DNA of 64,000 nucleotides from Cyclospora cayetanensis (GCF_002999335.1 NW_020312303.1:124001-188000); one strand, 5' to 3'; numbered from the stretch's first letter, positions 45,900 to 58,080 are shown. Numbers and translations are program-made. The notes: generated from the sequence alone by a model not told the origin.

Positions 45900-47395
45900 T
45901 TACTTCTTGCAGAACTGTAGGTAGTTGACTTGATCTCCTGGTCCTGCTATCTTTTCCAAAGCGAAATTCACTTCCTGAGGATTCAAACCCTCTCCGAATT
46001 GGGTAAGCGCGTGTCGAAGCTGCTGTTTAGTGATATAGCCAGACGAGGAAGGATCCCACAAGGCAAAGGCAGACGCCAGTTCCTCAGCAACGTCTTCAGG
46101 GTGAGCTGCCGATGCGCAGAAGGCTGTAAAGGCTTCTAGAGTTACGTCGCCACCGTTGACAGAAGCATAAAAGGCTGCTATTTCCTCCTCGCTCGCAGAG
46201 ATTCCCTGCAACACGAATACATATATGCATGTATATACATTAATATGCGCAAACACTTAACTGCCCCTTAATCGAAGGCGCCAGCAATACGATACGCATG
46301 CTGCTAAATAAAAATCCACACATTAGCCTGCCAAGATGCCAACAGGCATCCTCTGCCAGACAACACTGGGCAACAAACCTCCCGAAAAGTCACATACACC
46401 TTGGCGACGGCAGCAGCACACGCGCCAGGCTACCCGCCACAGCAACGCAAAGATATCTGCATATATACATAGATATGTCTGTGTTTGTATAGGAATATAT
46501 GTATTTCGACCTCTATATCCATACGCATATATATATATATGTATGTGCATATGTATTAATCCATATAGCTATATGTACACATTGATAGATAGATGTACCT
46601 CTATCCACATACATCTACAGAAACATATGTATATATATATATGCCTGTGTTTGTATAGGAATATATGTATTTTGACCTCTATATCCATACGCATATATAT
46701 ATATATATGTATTAATCCATATAGCTATATGTACACATTGATAGATAGTTGTACCTCTATCCACATATATCTATAGATACATACATATATATATATATAT
46801 ATATGCGTGTGTTTGTATAGGAATATATGTATTTCGACCTCTACATCCATACGCACATATATATATATATATATATATATGTATTAATCCATATAGCTAT
46901 ATGTACACATTGATAGATAGATGTACCTCTATTCACATATATCTATAGATACATATATGTGTATGCGCACCATCTTTCTGCTCAAGGCAACAGCCGTTAT
47001 GACATCGAGCGTTCCTTGAGTTCCCTGCGCGACGGGAAAAGACAGCGGCGGCACAGAAAAAGCATGGGGAAGCTTCGATTACGAAAAGGGGAGGGGGACG
47101 GAGAGGGCAGCTGCAGGGTGTGTGGGGTGTCTCCAGATCAGCGACGAAGGGTGGACTGCATGGGGAGCAGAATGCAGCGCTTTCACCCACCGCCAAATTC
47201 TCAAAGGCTTGTCTGAGAGGTTTCTCAACTGCCTGCACAAAGACACCGCAAACACACAGTCAGGAGGGAATTCAGATTTCCAAGGCTGGCGTTTGCGCGA
47301 GGAAAAGCGGAGGCTAATGGGTAGCGGGGGGTACCTAGATGGCTGCGTTTGCCTCTTACAGGTTTGTCTACGGTGGGTTCTTTGGCTACGACCAT
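45900..47395 (-). CDS. calmodulin-like / myosin light-chain-like EF-hand protein
   Basis: Four exons: 47360-47395, 47191-47232, 46971-47024 and 45900-46205; 145 residues. All introns are phase 0 with GT donors and CAG acceptors. The chain reads MVVAKEPTVDKPAVEKPLRQ, AFENLAGTQGTLDVITAV, ALSRKMGISASEEEIAAF, then two C-terminal EF-hand-type units (VTLEAFTAFCASA; ASAFALWDPSSSGYITKQQL and ALEKIAGPGDQVNYLQFCKK). Length and layout match calmodulin and myosin essential light chains. The best loop, DPSSSGYITKQQ, has Gln at position 12 where Ca-binding loops need Glu or Asp, and the first and last loops are also degenerate. It is therefore inferred to bind a target (an IQ motif of an unconventional myosin, for example) without Ca2+ control. 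It lies 183 bp downstream of the coiled-coil gene on the same strand. The tiny first exons make the 5' end less certain than exon 4. Confidence 0.8.
46440..46962. repeat. three ~165-bp tandem units rich in TATATA, EF-hand gene intron 3
   Basis: The motif GTGTTTGTATAGGAATATAT recurs at about 46480, 46646 and 46809. Each is followed by GACCTCTATATCCATACGCA (third copy differs), an (AT)n run of growing length, CCATATAGCTATATG and ACATTGATAGATAG. Confidence 0.92.
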
Positions 47396-47578
47396 TTCTT
47401 GTGGAGCCTGCACCGCAAGGAATACACCAGAGACACTGACTCTTCTTTCTTCTTGCGCATTTCTTGGCTGTCTCCACGAGGAGAAGAAAGCCGCCGCTGG
47501 CTCTCTGCATGCAGGAAGCGAGCGGAAGAAAAGGCAGAAACAGGGGAAAGGAGGAGGCTCTAGCCGATATGAGGAGCC

Positions 47579-50500
47579 TCAAGCCTCTTCTGAGCGCTGC
47601 CTCTCGCTCCGAGAGGGCTCCCTTTGCCTATGCAGCGGAGGAAGAGGCGCAACAATTTGGCAGCGTCGAGAAATTGCACGTGGCTGTTCGCAAGAAGAGC
47701 AGCCGAAGACGGGGGAGGGAGTTACCATCTCGGGGGAGGGCATGCGTTGAGGGGTGGAAGCCAGCATAGCTCCCTCATGAGCCTTCATGTATGCCACGAT
47801 CTGCAGCACCGCACAAGGCTGCATGTAATAGGAGGCTTGCCAGCTCTGCTAGACCGCTTCCTCATCTTCCGCCCCCTTATCCCTGCTGCCTCCAGTTGGT
47901 CATGTCTCGAAAGTGCAGGCAGCCTTTGCGGCGAGCGCTTACCAGTTGCGCCAACCGTTTGATTCGCAGCGCTTCGTCTTTGCCTTCTTTGCACCTTTCC
48001 TTCAGTCGATGATACTCCTGGGCAGTTCGCCGCAAGAGATTGCGTTGCTGCAGAGCATCACAAACGCAGCAAGCATCGCGAGGACTGACTTCCAGTCTGA
48101 GGCAAGGCTCTAGAAGAAGCGTCCTCATCCGCCTTCCTCCCTCAGGAGGCGTCAGCTGCCTGCCATCCTCGCATTCTCTTGGAGGGTCGAATTCAAGCAG
48201 ACGAAGACGCACCTGCTTAAGCAGCTCTAAATGGTGCCTATTAGAGGCTGCTGTCTTCTTGAGGTTTTGCTCTGTTGCCATCTGCTTCTCCTTGGCAGCG
48301 AAAATCTCGCGCTCCTTAGCCTTTAGAGCTGCCTGAACCCTCTTAGCCTCGCTCTCTATGCGAGACTTGAAGTACGACTCTCTCTCTACCTGTTGCTCCT
48401 TGGTTTTCTGATAATAGAGACATACGAAACAGAGGCAGACGTGCTCGGGGAGGGGGCGGTTGCAGAAAGCGAGACTCTGAGGACCAGCCTGATGCATCCT
48501 TATGTAGACATGAAACACGTACAGGAGGCAGATGCGCGATGCGGCAGACTGCAGGCAGGAAGAAACAACAAAAAGCGGTGAACACAGAAACTGCGCAAGC
48601 GCGAGGTGGCATTTGCTGGTCCTTACAATTGCCGTATCGTAAAAGTGATCTCGCTCCTTGACTAAATCGCTCAAGTAATTCCTGCAAACAACAAAAAGCC
48701 AAACCTTGCAATCCTACGAGGTGGCTCCTAGCTCGTGTCTCGACATCGCCGAGTTCAGCAGGCACACGCCCCTGCTGAAACACGAAACGCCATTCAATGG
48801 GTTTGTTGAGGCATTCCATATGAATATGTCTATGCGGATAAACATACACAGATATCTACAAACATAGGCTTAGACTCGTCTTACTTGTAAATAGTAACTT
48901 CACTGCGGGCGAGAGCTTCCCGCGCTTTGGATCGCTTGTAAGACTCGATGGCAGCAAGCTTTACATTCTGGAGGAAAATAGCGTACATACAAAAAGCGAA
49001 TAGGTGTGTGTGTCTCCCTCGAAATACATAAGTTCATGCATACAGAGTATATTGTAGAGACTCCTCTGTAGAGCCTCAATGCAACCCGCTGTCGCCGTGG
49101 GTAATAGTGCACATCAAGGGAGAAGAAAGCCTACTCCTAAATGCTCGCAAGCCAACGCAAGCTTCTCCAAACGAATGAGAGCTTCCGTCAAACTGCCCTC
49201 GTCCATCTTTTGATCCATAGACTTGAGACGCCTGCGCAGCGTCTCCCAACGCACAATTCTGAGAGATCGCCGTCTCCGATATATTTCGCCGCAAACGTAT
49301 TGAGCAGCGGCAAGAACTAGTTCTATGCAAAGCAAAAAAGCTGCACTCACCCCCCTTCTCTCTTTCCCCGCTTTCCCCCCCCCCCGCTTGCTGCTGCTCT
49401 TGCTACCGCTGCATGCGTTTCCTCCCATGAGAGCCTACGTATCTCCACTTTCCCTTCCCTGCACGCGCTGTTTTCCGCCCGAGACACCCCCTCTTTGCGT
49501 GAGACGATTTCTTACTGCGTTTCCCTCGTAGGCACCGCTTTCGCTTTTGCAGCCTCGTAGTGTCTAGACACTCTCATATGTTTCTTTTGGTGGGCAGCCC
49601 TAAGCAGTCAAGCCATCAACGCCAAGTACACACACACTATGCACACGCACATGCAAAGGCGCTAAGCATCGAACTCTGGTGTAGAAACATGCAACTTGGA
49701 ATGCGGTTGCGCACTCTCCGATAAAGCCTTGTCAAAACGCGCATAAACAAATCGCGGCGCATACGAATACTTACAGCGCTGCTTCCATCGCTTCCGCATG
49801 CTCTTTTGCAGCCTGAAGCTCGGCTGTAGTCGTTTCCAGTTCTTGCTGAGCTACCGTCACCTTGTATTCCATGCTTTTCAGAATCGCCAAATTGGATTGC
49901 AGCTCTTGCTACATGCCCACGACACAAATACACACACACACAAACATATATATATATATACATGTATGGATATGCGTATAAAAAAATAGTACTACGCATT
50001 TACGCACAAGCACACGTAGGCACATGCATAAAAGAGCACAGACACATACACACATGTACACACATATGCACATACACATAGACACACATATACATACACA
50101 CACATAGACACATATACACACATAAACATACACAAATAAACATACGCACACACACAAGCACATTCATGAAGGCAGCTGAACGGAAGAAAGAGCTGCCCTG
50201 GGTGCACAGCGGCTCGGGGGAAATCAAGCGCTGTTGGCAACTGTCTGGTGGCGCTAGGATTCTGCGATGTTTTTTGGAGGTTTTTTCAATGGTACCTGGA
50301 TTGCGTCGCGCTGCAAGTCCAGTTGCTCTTCGTTTTTCTTGAGTTTATCCATCATTTCCCGTTTAGCGCCTTCTGCAGCGGCAGCCTGTTTCTTTAAAAG
50401 CGCAAGCTCCTCTTTCTGCTTGCGCTGCACCTGCAGCAGCTGTCGATTTTCTACTTCCAAGCACCTGAAGCAGCACGCAGTAAGAGGGGGGATGCGTGCA

Positions 50501-52914
50501 GCACCAAGCTCTTGACGGAGGCGGCGCAATGAGAGAGAAACAACGAGAGAGAGAGAACGACAAAACGCGAAAAAGACGGAAACGCAAGCCGACCGGAGCA
50601 CTGAGAGGCATACCTGACGTTTCGTGAGAGGTCATAGCCCACTTCGAATCGTCTGAAGCACACACTCCCGAACGACTCTGCGCACAGGCGCTTCTACTTG
50701 CAACTCGCCTCCAGCGCATGCGCGCTGTGTTCCCGAGCAACAGCCTCCCACAAACATGGTGCCTCCCTACACTCCACAGCGGTGTGCTTTTCCCTGCCGC
50801 GCACGCTGCTGCATGCGGCGCTTTTGGCAACACACGCACTGAACGAGACTCCGCACATTCCGATCTTTGCCTAGAGCGTCTTTCTCGAGAATCTGCTGCA
50901 CTAGGACGCTGTCTGAGATCTCAGGTTGGAAGACTTCTTCTTTTGCCAAGCCGTCCTCCTCATCATCTGCCCCCCCCCACAGGCGCCTCTTGGAGGTACT
51001 CTTCACTTCTCCAAAGACAGCTTTCCGAATGTGCGCTGGACGGGGGGGCCCCCCCCCTGCGGGGGGGCCCCTCCTTGTGGGGGGGCCCTTACTCCCGTCC
51101 CGGGGGGGCCCCCCCCCTGCGTGGCAGACTTCCTGAGAACGAACGCCTTGGCGAAACTTTCGAAGCGCAAGATCAGAGGATCCTTCAAAGAGGATAAGGC
51201 GTCCAGAAGGAGACAACTCGCCTGTCATAGGTCCCACGACACGCCTGTGCAGCTGACTTCCCCACTCGCGCAAAGACGTCATTTGCTGAGGAACAGATGC
51301 ACGGAGGCTACAAAGTTTGTCTGCACACGCTACGAGTTATTCTGCGTGGGGTGCGAAATCATGCTGCACAGAGGCTACAAAAACATGCTGCACAGAGGCA
51401 ACAAAGATATGCTGCACAGAGGCTACAAAAACATGCTGCACAGAGGCTACAAAAACATGCTGCACAGAGGCAACAAAGATATGCTGCACAGAGGCTACGA
51501 AAACATGGTGCACAGAGACTACAAAAACATTCTGCACAGAGGCTACAAAAACATGCTGCACAGAGGCTACAAAAACATGCTGCACCGAGGCTACAAAAAC
51601 ATGGTGCACAGAGGCTACAAAGTTATTCTGAATACTCTAGAAAACTATTCTGCATCGTCTGCCAGCTGCCAGCTGCTGCAACCGCGTGGCTCTTGTTTCT
51701 CCCTGTCTCCCCCTGGGTTTCCCGCCTTGCCTAAGGAAGTTATTTGAGAGCCGCTGCTGCTGGATCTAGAGAAAAGTGAAGCGCTGATAGAGAGTATTAC
51801 CCATTTAAGCAGCGCCAGGTGTGGAGGGAGTGTGTGTGGCAGTCCATCTTCCACGCACGTAGGCAAGCTGCTGCAAGGGGTTCTCTGGATGCATCTGCCC
51901 GCTGCCTCGAGAACGGAGGGATCAGAGGAACGCTGCCAGGGGGGCCCCTCGAAAGGAGTGCAAAAAAAATCGCAGGGAGAGCTTCTCTCAGGGGGTTCCC
52001 ATCGCGGCGGAACGAATGCAGCGCGGCGATCGGCACGGTACACTTCCTCCAACATGCGCAGCCTGAGAACGCACCCCCACTCCCGAAGAATGGATCAGTG
52101 AGGGTTCTGGATAAGCATCGAAGAGAAAAAGAGAGAGACAGAGAGAGAGAGTTAGAGGGGTTCAGAGAGCAGGAGAAAGAAAGAAAGAAAGAGACAGTGA
52201 GAGAGAGTTAGAGGGGTTCAGAGAGCAGGAGAAAGAAAGAAAGAGAAAAAAGAAAAAAAAAGAGAAAGAAAGAGAGAGACAGAGATAGAGAGTTAGAGGG
52301 GTTCAGAGAGCAGGAGAAAGAAAGAAAGAGAAAAAAGAGAAAGAAAGAGAGAGACAGAGATAGAGAGTTAGAGGGGTTCAGAGAGCAGGAGAAAGAAAGA
52401 AAGAGAGAGAAAAAAGAGAAAGAAAGAGAGAGAGACTTAGAGGGGTGCAGAGAGAAGGAGAAAGAAAGAAAGAAAGAGGAAGAGAGAGGACGTTAGACAC
52501 CAAGAAAGAGAAAGAAAGAGCGAGAGAGACAGAGAGAGAGGACGTTAGACACCAAGAAAGAGAGAGAGAAAAGAGAAAGAAAGGGAGAGAGATAGACTGC
52601 TGCTGCTGAGCGGCCGTCTCGTTCCCCCTTCCCCTCTATTTCTTCGATTTCTTTGCCCACTTCCTTCCCTTCCACGCGCTTTTTCAGCTTGACACACGCG
52701 CAGTGCCCATTCGTGCCTTCTTGCAACAGACGGCAGTGCAAGAAGACGCAAAGAGTCGCAGCAGCACGCCGCATGCAGACTGCGCGAAGCCGTCAAGGCG
52801 GCTGGCTAACCTGGTAAGAGATGCCTCATGAATGTCTGTCTTTGAGGCGCGAGGGCATTGATGGCGGAGATCGGCGTCAATATTCTGAAGAGGAAACTTC
52901 TCATAGCGCATCAT
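47579..52914 (-). CDS. 12-exon coiled-coil protein, function unknown
   Basis: Exons: 52811-52914, 51801-52062, 50840-51252, 50614-50652, 50296-50464, 49775-49908, 49516-49563, 49135-49258, 48885-48967, 48627-48681, 47943-48407 and 47579-47800; 705 residues, every junction in phase. After a globular N-terminus (LRMLEEVYRADRRAAFVPPR, TGELSPSGRLILFEGSSD) comes a Gly/Pro segment, an acidic stretch (ADDEEDGLAKEEVFQPEISD) and then heptad-rich helix: CLEVENRQLLQVQRKQKEEL, LATTTAELQ-like segments, SLTEALIRLEKLALACEHLG, NYLSDLVKERDHFYDTAI, and a Lys/Glu/Arg helix in exon 11. The C-terminus is unstructured (PPLHRQREPSRSERQRSEEA). I do not recognise the family; axonemal, basal-body or cytoskeletal scaffold proteins have this build. 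An in-frame stop precedes the ATG at 52914. However, a splice at CTTCAG|AATATTG (near 52890) to an exon around 53090-53260 that reads LKALFRMVGLPRFLEECL would give a SAM-like N-terminus, so the 5' end is open. Confidence 0.82.
49920..50165. repeat. (ACACATAC)n satellite, coiled-coil gene intron 5
   Basis: CA-rich ACACATAGACACATAT and ACATATGCACATACAC blocks next to the acceptor of exon 6. Confidence 0.88.
51036..51122. repeat. G7C7-type homopolymer blocks inside coding exon 3 of the coiled-coil gene
   Basis: Four junctions of GGGGGGG/CCCC within ~85 bp. On the minus strand they encode Gly-Gly-Gly-Pro-Pro and Arg-Gly-Pro-Pro repeats. The frame is kept through the block. Confidence 0.88.
51290..51640. 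repeat. 24-bp tandem repeat, coiled-coil gene intron 2
   Basis: About 13 copies of a 24-bp unit with core ATGCTGCACAGAGGCTACAA (variants ATGGTGCACAGA, GATATGCTGCAC). Unit length divisible by three keeps all frames open; it is intronic in this model. Confidence 0.92.
52100..52605. repeat. polypurine tract GAGAGAGAGTTAGAGGGGTTCA, coiled-coil gene intron 1
   Basis: Plus strand is almost pure A/G for about 500 bp, with ~80-bp higher-order units marked by GTTAGAGGGGTTCAGAGAGC and, near the end, GGACGTTAGACACCAAGAAA twice. Confidence 0.92.
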
Positions 52915-54862
52915 TCACGACCCCTAAGAATTCTGCACAGTGGCTGGGGTTGGCAGCCGTGAGAAAGAAGAGAGGGAAGAAGGCAAGGCAGCGGGGAGGG
53001 GAGAGGCTTTGCTTGCAGAAAGTGCTGGTCAAAGAAGGTCGCCAGGAAGCGCGCTCTCGCGAGAAAGCTGTTTAAAGCGATTAAGCGGAGACGCACAAGC
53101 ATTCTTCCAAAAATCGCGGCAAACCCACCATGCGGAAAAGTGCCTTTAGAGCCTTTTCCTCCGAAGGCGTATCCATCAAGGCGCTGTCTTCGCTCCCCAC
53201 TGCCGCTGCCACTACGGAGGACGAGCTGTTGCGACTGCGCATCTTCTTGTTCTGCGCGAAAAGACGCTATTCAGCTCGGCGAAAAAAATCCAGATCTTCA
53301 AAAAACGCAAAGGATATATGGGAGATAGTACAGTCTTGGAAGGAGGGAAGGAGGTGTGCAGCTCAAATGCTGCGCCTCCTGGAGGACGGAAGCGGGAAGC
53401 TGCCGTCTATACGCAGTTTCGCGCCAGCTTGCAACCCTCCGTGCGCTCCTGGGAGTCATTCCCTGCGCATGCAGCTGCTGTTTGAGAAAGCGATAGTGCC
53501 TCTACGTGAGATGAGAAGACACCTGCGAAGTCGGGGAGGACCGCGTTGGCCTCTTGGAAGATCCAGAGGCGACATGCGCGGCAAAAGCACCCGCAGGAGG
53601 TATTTGAGTGTATGCATGTATGCATGTATGCGTGTGTGCAATGTATGTATGTTCGTATGTGTGTATGCAGGTTTGAAATGCATGTATGTATGTAGGTTTG
53701 TATGTGTGCTATGTATGTTTGTACGTATGTAAGTATGTATGTCTGTATGTATGTAGGTTTGCAATGTATTTATGTGTGTCTGTGGATGCGTGCCACCGGC
53801 ATTCCGTGCGGAGCAGCTGTCTGCAAGAAGGTGAAGTGTTGCAAGTGAGGCTTCTTTGTGTCTTTGAAAGCATGAAAAATGCGCGTGTCAATGCGTGAAA
53901 AGCACACACACCTCAAATCGAGCATGCGTTTCTGGCGTAGCTTGCGCTTCCCCGGCTGTCCGATGAGGTGCCTTCGTCGCGATCGCGAGGCGTCCTGAGT
54001 TCAGCGTGCGTTTGTCTGCGAAAAGATGCTTTTAACAAGGTGTAGGGGAAGCGTTTTGGAAGCTTTCTTCTGGTGTCTCTCCTTCTTTCTCGCTGGGGGA
54101 AGAAGAAGGGGCAAGGAGGGTGGCTGCTCTCTGCACGGGCGACTACACAGAGGCCTACAGGGAGAGAAGGCAGCATTCAGCTCCGCATGAAGCAAAGAGC
54201 CTGAAGCGCGTTCTTCGGCGGAATCAAAGACCAGACTCCGTAAAAAGGGTGAGCAAATCATTGAATTTGCGCGCAGAAGCCACCCGAAAATCGAGAATTG
54301 CAACAGCCTCCTCCCTGCAGAGTCAGACACGACCACACCTTGTGAGCGATGAGAGCTCCCTGTCTGTCGGGTCGGGGGTGAGAGAGGCCCTTCTCCTGCG
54401 CGCACGCGTATGCATCTGCATGCTGATCGTTGAGGGATTTTATCAAGCTTGCATTGGTGCCTTTTGCGCGTTAAATTGTCGAGCTTCATCGCCGAAAACG
54501 CTGCGTTTCGCGAGCGAGTGAGACTGCCAGCTGAAGTGCTTCGTGTGGTGGCTGCAGTCGAACGGCCCCGTCTGTGTGTCTGTGTGTCGAGAGCCACGCT
54601 TCCCTCTCTCTCTGCGTCTTTCTTTCCCTTTTCTATCATCCTCTTCATGCAAACGCCTCAACGGATCCACAGACACACGGACTGCACCCGAAAGCGCCGT
54701 CCTCAGCACACCCTGATCGACCGCACACCCCTGAAAAGTCTGTGCAAACTCCCTCGAAGACGGCAATGCAACTCTGAGAGACTTGACGCCTGCCTATTGC
54801 ACTTCATGGCTGCTGAGGATACACCCGACGGCTTCGTCTGTCCTTTTTAGAAACGCGCCGTC
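52915..54862. other. region between the coiled-coil gene (-) and the hydroxylase locus (+)
   Basis: Holds a 200-residue plus-strand open frame at 53130-53732 (from ATG: MRKSAFRAFSSEGVSIKALS) that overlaps a minus-strand candidate 5' exon of the coiled-coil gene (about 53090-53260), so at most one is real. A GTATGTATGT array occupies 53605-53775. At 53900-54760 open frames occur on both strands but none is recognised. Confidence 0.4.
53600..53778. repeat. (GTATGTAT)n microsatellite
   Basis: ATGTATGTATGCGTGTGTGC and GTATGTATGTAGGTTTG blocks. Confidence 0.88.
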
Positions 54863-57190
54863 ATGGGAGCTCCGCACATTGACTACCCTGCAGCAGCGCA
54901 GACGTCGCAGTGTCAAGCAGTGCAGGGAAACAGCAGCAGCAGCAACAGCTGCTGCTGCGTTCACGAAAACAACAAGGAAAACAGCAAAGACAACACCACA
55001 AACAGGGGTCGTGTTTCAAAGGAACCATCAGGGGATTCGAAGATGAGTGACAGCAACAGCAACTGCAACGAGAGCAACGGCGTGAGTGACAGCAGCAGCA
55101 GCAGCAGCAGCCTCCGAAAAGTATGGACTAAAGAAATGGAAGAGGTGATGGTTGATGCATGCATGCGAGCTTTGAATTACAGCGCAAGACGCGATTTAGA
55201 GCGTCGTGTTAGGTGAGTTCCATGGAGTATCGTCGTCATTGAGGCTCGGAGAAAACGCTCGAGTAGTGGATCTTTCTCTATTTCTTTCCGTTTCTCTCTC
55301 TCTTTTTCTCTCCCTATTTCTCTCTATTTCTCTCCTCGTCTCACTATGAGGGAGACGTCGCTGGAGGGTGGGAAATATCCAAACTTTGTTGATTTCCTCA
55401 TCATTCTTGTGCGAGGGGGGAACATGCGGGGGTCGTTAAAATTCTGCTGCTCAGATCTGGAACTGGCACGGAGGCGCGCGCTGGAGAGCAGAGTTGCTGC
55501 AGCGCTGCTACTCATCAGGAAACTCAGGGAACGGCTGAAAAATGTCAGGATAGCTGCAGCAGCAGCTGCCACACGCATGCTTCTGCACATACAGCGGGAG
55601 CTGCTGCCGCGTCTGCAGCTCCTGCATACCGCTTTTGCAAGGATCCTGCCGACGTCATTGGCGCACGTTTGGATGACTGGACTTCTAGAGATCGAATCAA
55701 AAGTCTGCTTCCAGCTGTCTGCGAACGCGCAGCGAAGGTGTACAGCAACGTCGTCGGAAAAGGGCATAAAGGCACGCCCTCACACCGCTTGTCGAAGCTT
55801 GCACTGCAGGGATATGCAATGTGTATGTGATTGTATGTGTGTGTGTTTGAATGTGTATGTGTTTGTATGTATGTGTATGCGTTTGTATGTATGTGTATGT
55901 GTGTATGCGTATGTGTGTATGTGTATGTGTGATTGTATGTGCAAATGTTTGTATGTGTATGCGTTTGTATGTATGTGTATGCGTTTGTATGTATGTGTAT
56001 GTGTGTATGTGTATGTGTTTGTACGTGTATGTGTTTGTATGTGCAAATGCTTGTACGTGTATGTGCTTTTATGTGCAAATGTTTGTACGTGTATGTGTGA
56101 TTGTATGGGCAAATATTTGTATGTGTATGTGCGATTGTATGTGCAAATGTTTGTATATGTATGTGTGATTGTATGTGCAAATGTTTGTATGTGTATCTGT
56201 GATTGTATGCGCAAATGTTTGTATGTGTATGTGTGATTGTATGTGCAAATGTTTGTATGTGTATGTGTGATTGTATGGGCAAATGTTTGTATGTGTATGT
56301 GTGATTGTATGTGCAAATGTTTGTACGTGTATGTGTTTGTATGTGCAAATGCTTGTACGTGTATGTGCTTTTATGTGCAAATGTTTGTATGTGTATGTGT
56401 GATTGTATGGGCAAATGTTTGTATGTGTATGTGTGATTGTATGTGCAAATGTGTGTACGTGTATGTGTGATTGTATGTGCAAATGTTTGTATGTGCAAAT
56501 GTTTGTATGTGTATGTGTGATTGTATGTGCAAATGTTTGTATGTGTATGTGTGATTGTATGTGCAAATGTTTGTATGTGTATGTGCGATTGTATGTGCAA
56601 ATGTTTGTATGTGCAAATGTTTGTACGTGTATGTGTGATTGTATGTGCAAATGTTTGTATGTGTATGTGTGATTGTATGTGCAAATGTTTGTATGTGCAA
56701 ATGTTTGTATGTGTATGTGTGATTGTATGTGCAAATGTTTGTACGTGTATGTGTGATTGTATGTGCAAGAGCTGCTTGTCGACTCCACGGTGAATGCAGG
56801 GGCATACGGCTGTTTTATCGCGCATCGCTGTGTTTCTGTGTATTGTTTTTTGTGCCTGGAATGCAGATGGTCTTACTCTCGAGCGAGGCAGCGAGGAAGA
56901 CCGTCATTTGCACGAAGAAATTCTCAAAGAGGCGCTCCTAAGGGAAACGCAATTCAGAGTCAACCAAGAGGTATGCAGAGAGAGAGAGAAAAAAAAGAAA
57001 AACAAGGAGCAGCACAGAGCCAGCAGAAAGGTTGCAAAACGTTTAGAGAGAGGAGTGTTTTGGAGACTTCTGGCATTTGCAACTGCAGCTGCAAAGAAAC
57101 GGCAAAGCGCCGCATGCTATCTTGCAGGCAGCATTGTACTTCTGCGCAATTCGCCAGCTGTGCATAGCAAACATGACAAGCAAAATACAT
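54863..57190 (+). CDS. unknown protein, four exons; perhaps the 5' part of the hydroxylase gene
   Basis: Exons: 54863-55212, 55455-55822, 56867-56970 and 57089 to about 57190, joined in phase (CGTGTTAG|GTGAGT; CAATGT|GTATGT; CAAGAG|GTATGC). The start ATG at 54863 opens MGAPHIDYPAAAQTSQ, then Ser/Asn-rich sequence, then folded-looking segments: LRKVWTKEMEEVMVDACMRA, FCKDPADVIGARLDDWTSRD, RIKSLLPAVCERAAKVYSNV, SHRLSKLALQGYAMYGLTLE, EEILKEALLRETQFRVNQE and RNGKAPHAILQAALYFCAIR. I recognise no family. The following gap (57195-57740) is a satellite like other introns here, and a candidate exon at 57753 (MRQEQLLDSREGGLLANP) follows, so these exons may belong to one gene with the hydroxylase that starts about 58081. 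The donor of the fourth exon is not fixed. Confidence 0.6.
55822..56775. repeat. GTATGTGCAAATGTTTGTAT array, ~950 bp
   Basis: Units of 22-34 bp made of TGTATGTGTATGTGTGATTG and TATGTGCAAATGTTTG. It fills the intron between exons 2 and 3 and gives long His/Thr-rich frames on the minus strand, rejected as coding. Confidence 0.93.
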
Positions 57191-57194
57191 TTTT

Positions 57195-57742
57195 TGGCAT
57201 GTGTGTATGTATTTCTGTTTTTATGTGTGTATGTGGACATGTCTGTACGAACATGTGCGTGTACGTGGATATGTATGTGTATGTATATGTGTGTTGATGT
57301 ACAGGTGTGTGTATGAACATGTGTGCGTTGATGTACATGCATGAGTATGTACATGTGTGTGTATGAACATGCATGTGTATGTACAGGTGTGTGTATGAAC
57401 ATGTGTGTGTATGTACAGGTGTGTGTATGAACATGTGTGCGTTGATGTACATGCATGAGTATGTACATGTGTGTGTATGAACATGCATGTGTATGTACAG
57501 GTGTGTGTATGAACATGTGTGTGTATGTACATGTGTGTGTATGTACAGGTGTGTGTATGAACATGTGTGCGTTGATGTAGATGCATGAGTATGTACATGT
57601 GTGTGTATGAACATGCATGAGTATGTACAGGTGTGTGTATGTACAGGTGTGTGTATGTACAGGTGTGTGTATGAACATGCATGTGTATGTACAGGTGTGT
57701 GTATGAACATGTGTGCGTTGATGTACATGCATGTATGGATGT
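57195..57742. repeat. GTACAGGTGTGTGTATGAAC array
   Basis: 22-bp-type units of ATGTACAGGTGTGTGTATGA with higher-order ~120-bp duplication (GTGTGCGTTGATGTACATGC recurs at about 57323, 57437 and 57715; the copy near 57568 has TAGATG). Confidence 0.92.
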
Positions 57743-58080
57743 GACGCTTCAGATGCGACAAGAGCAGCTTCTGGATAGCCGCGAAGGCGGCTTGCTTGCT
57801 AATCCTTGTAGGCTGATGCAGAGGTTGGGGAGGGGAGAGGGGTGCGGGGTTGCGTCGCGTTCTCCCCTGTAACTTTGCATGTGCTTGCAAATGTATATGT
57901 ATATATCTGTCTGCATGCACGTACGTGCAAGTGTGCTATTTCTGCAGTGGTCTGTAGGTGCACCTGGGAATGCGCTTTTGAGGCGGGTAGGCGGGGTGGC
58001 AAGGCTGGAGGCTGAGGGGTGACTGTTGTGTTTTAGCGCTTGCGCGAAGAAGTGTTGGAAGAACGACGTTGTTTGTGCAG

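Noticed and set aside
51290..51640. CRISPR-like array of 24-bp repeats
   Set aside because: Units are contiguous without spacers, and the context is a eukaryotic intron.
53130..53732. 200-residue plus open frame
   Set aside because: It has an ATG but no domain, ends in a GTATGT satellite, and conflicts with a better-looking minus-strand candidate exon. Noted only in the regional entry.
55545..56825. 426-residue His/Thr-rich minus frame
   Set aside because: Translation of the GTATGTGCAAATGTTTG array; the plus strand carries splice-consistent exons on each side.
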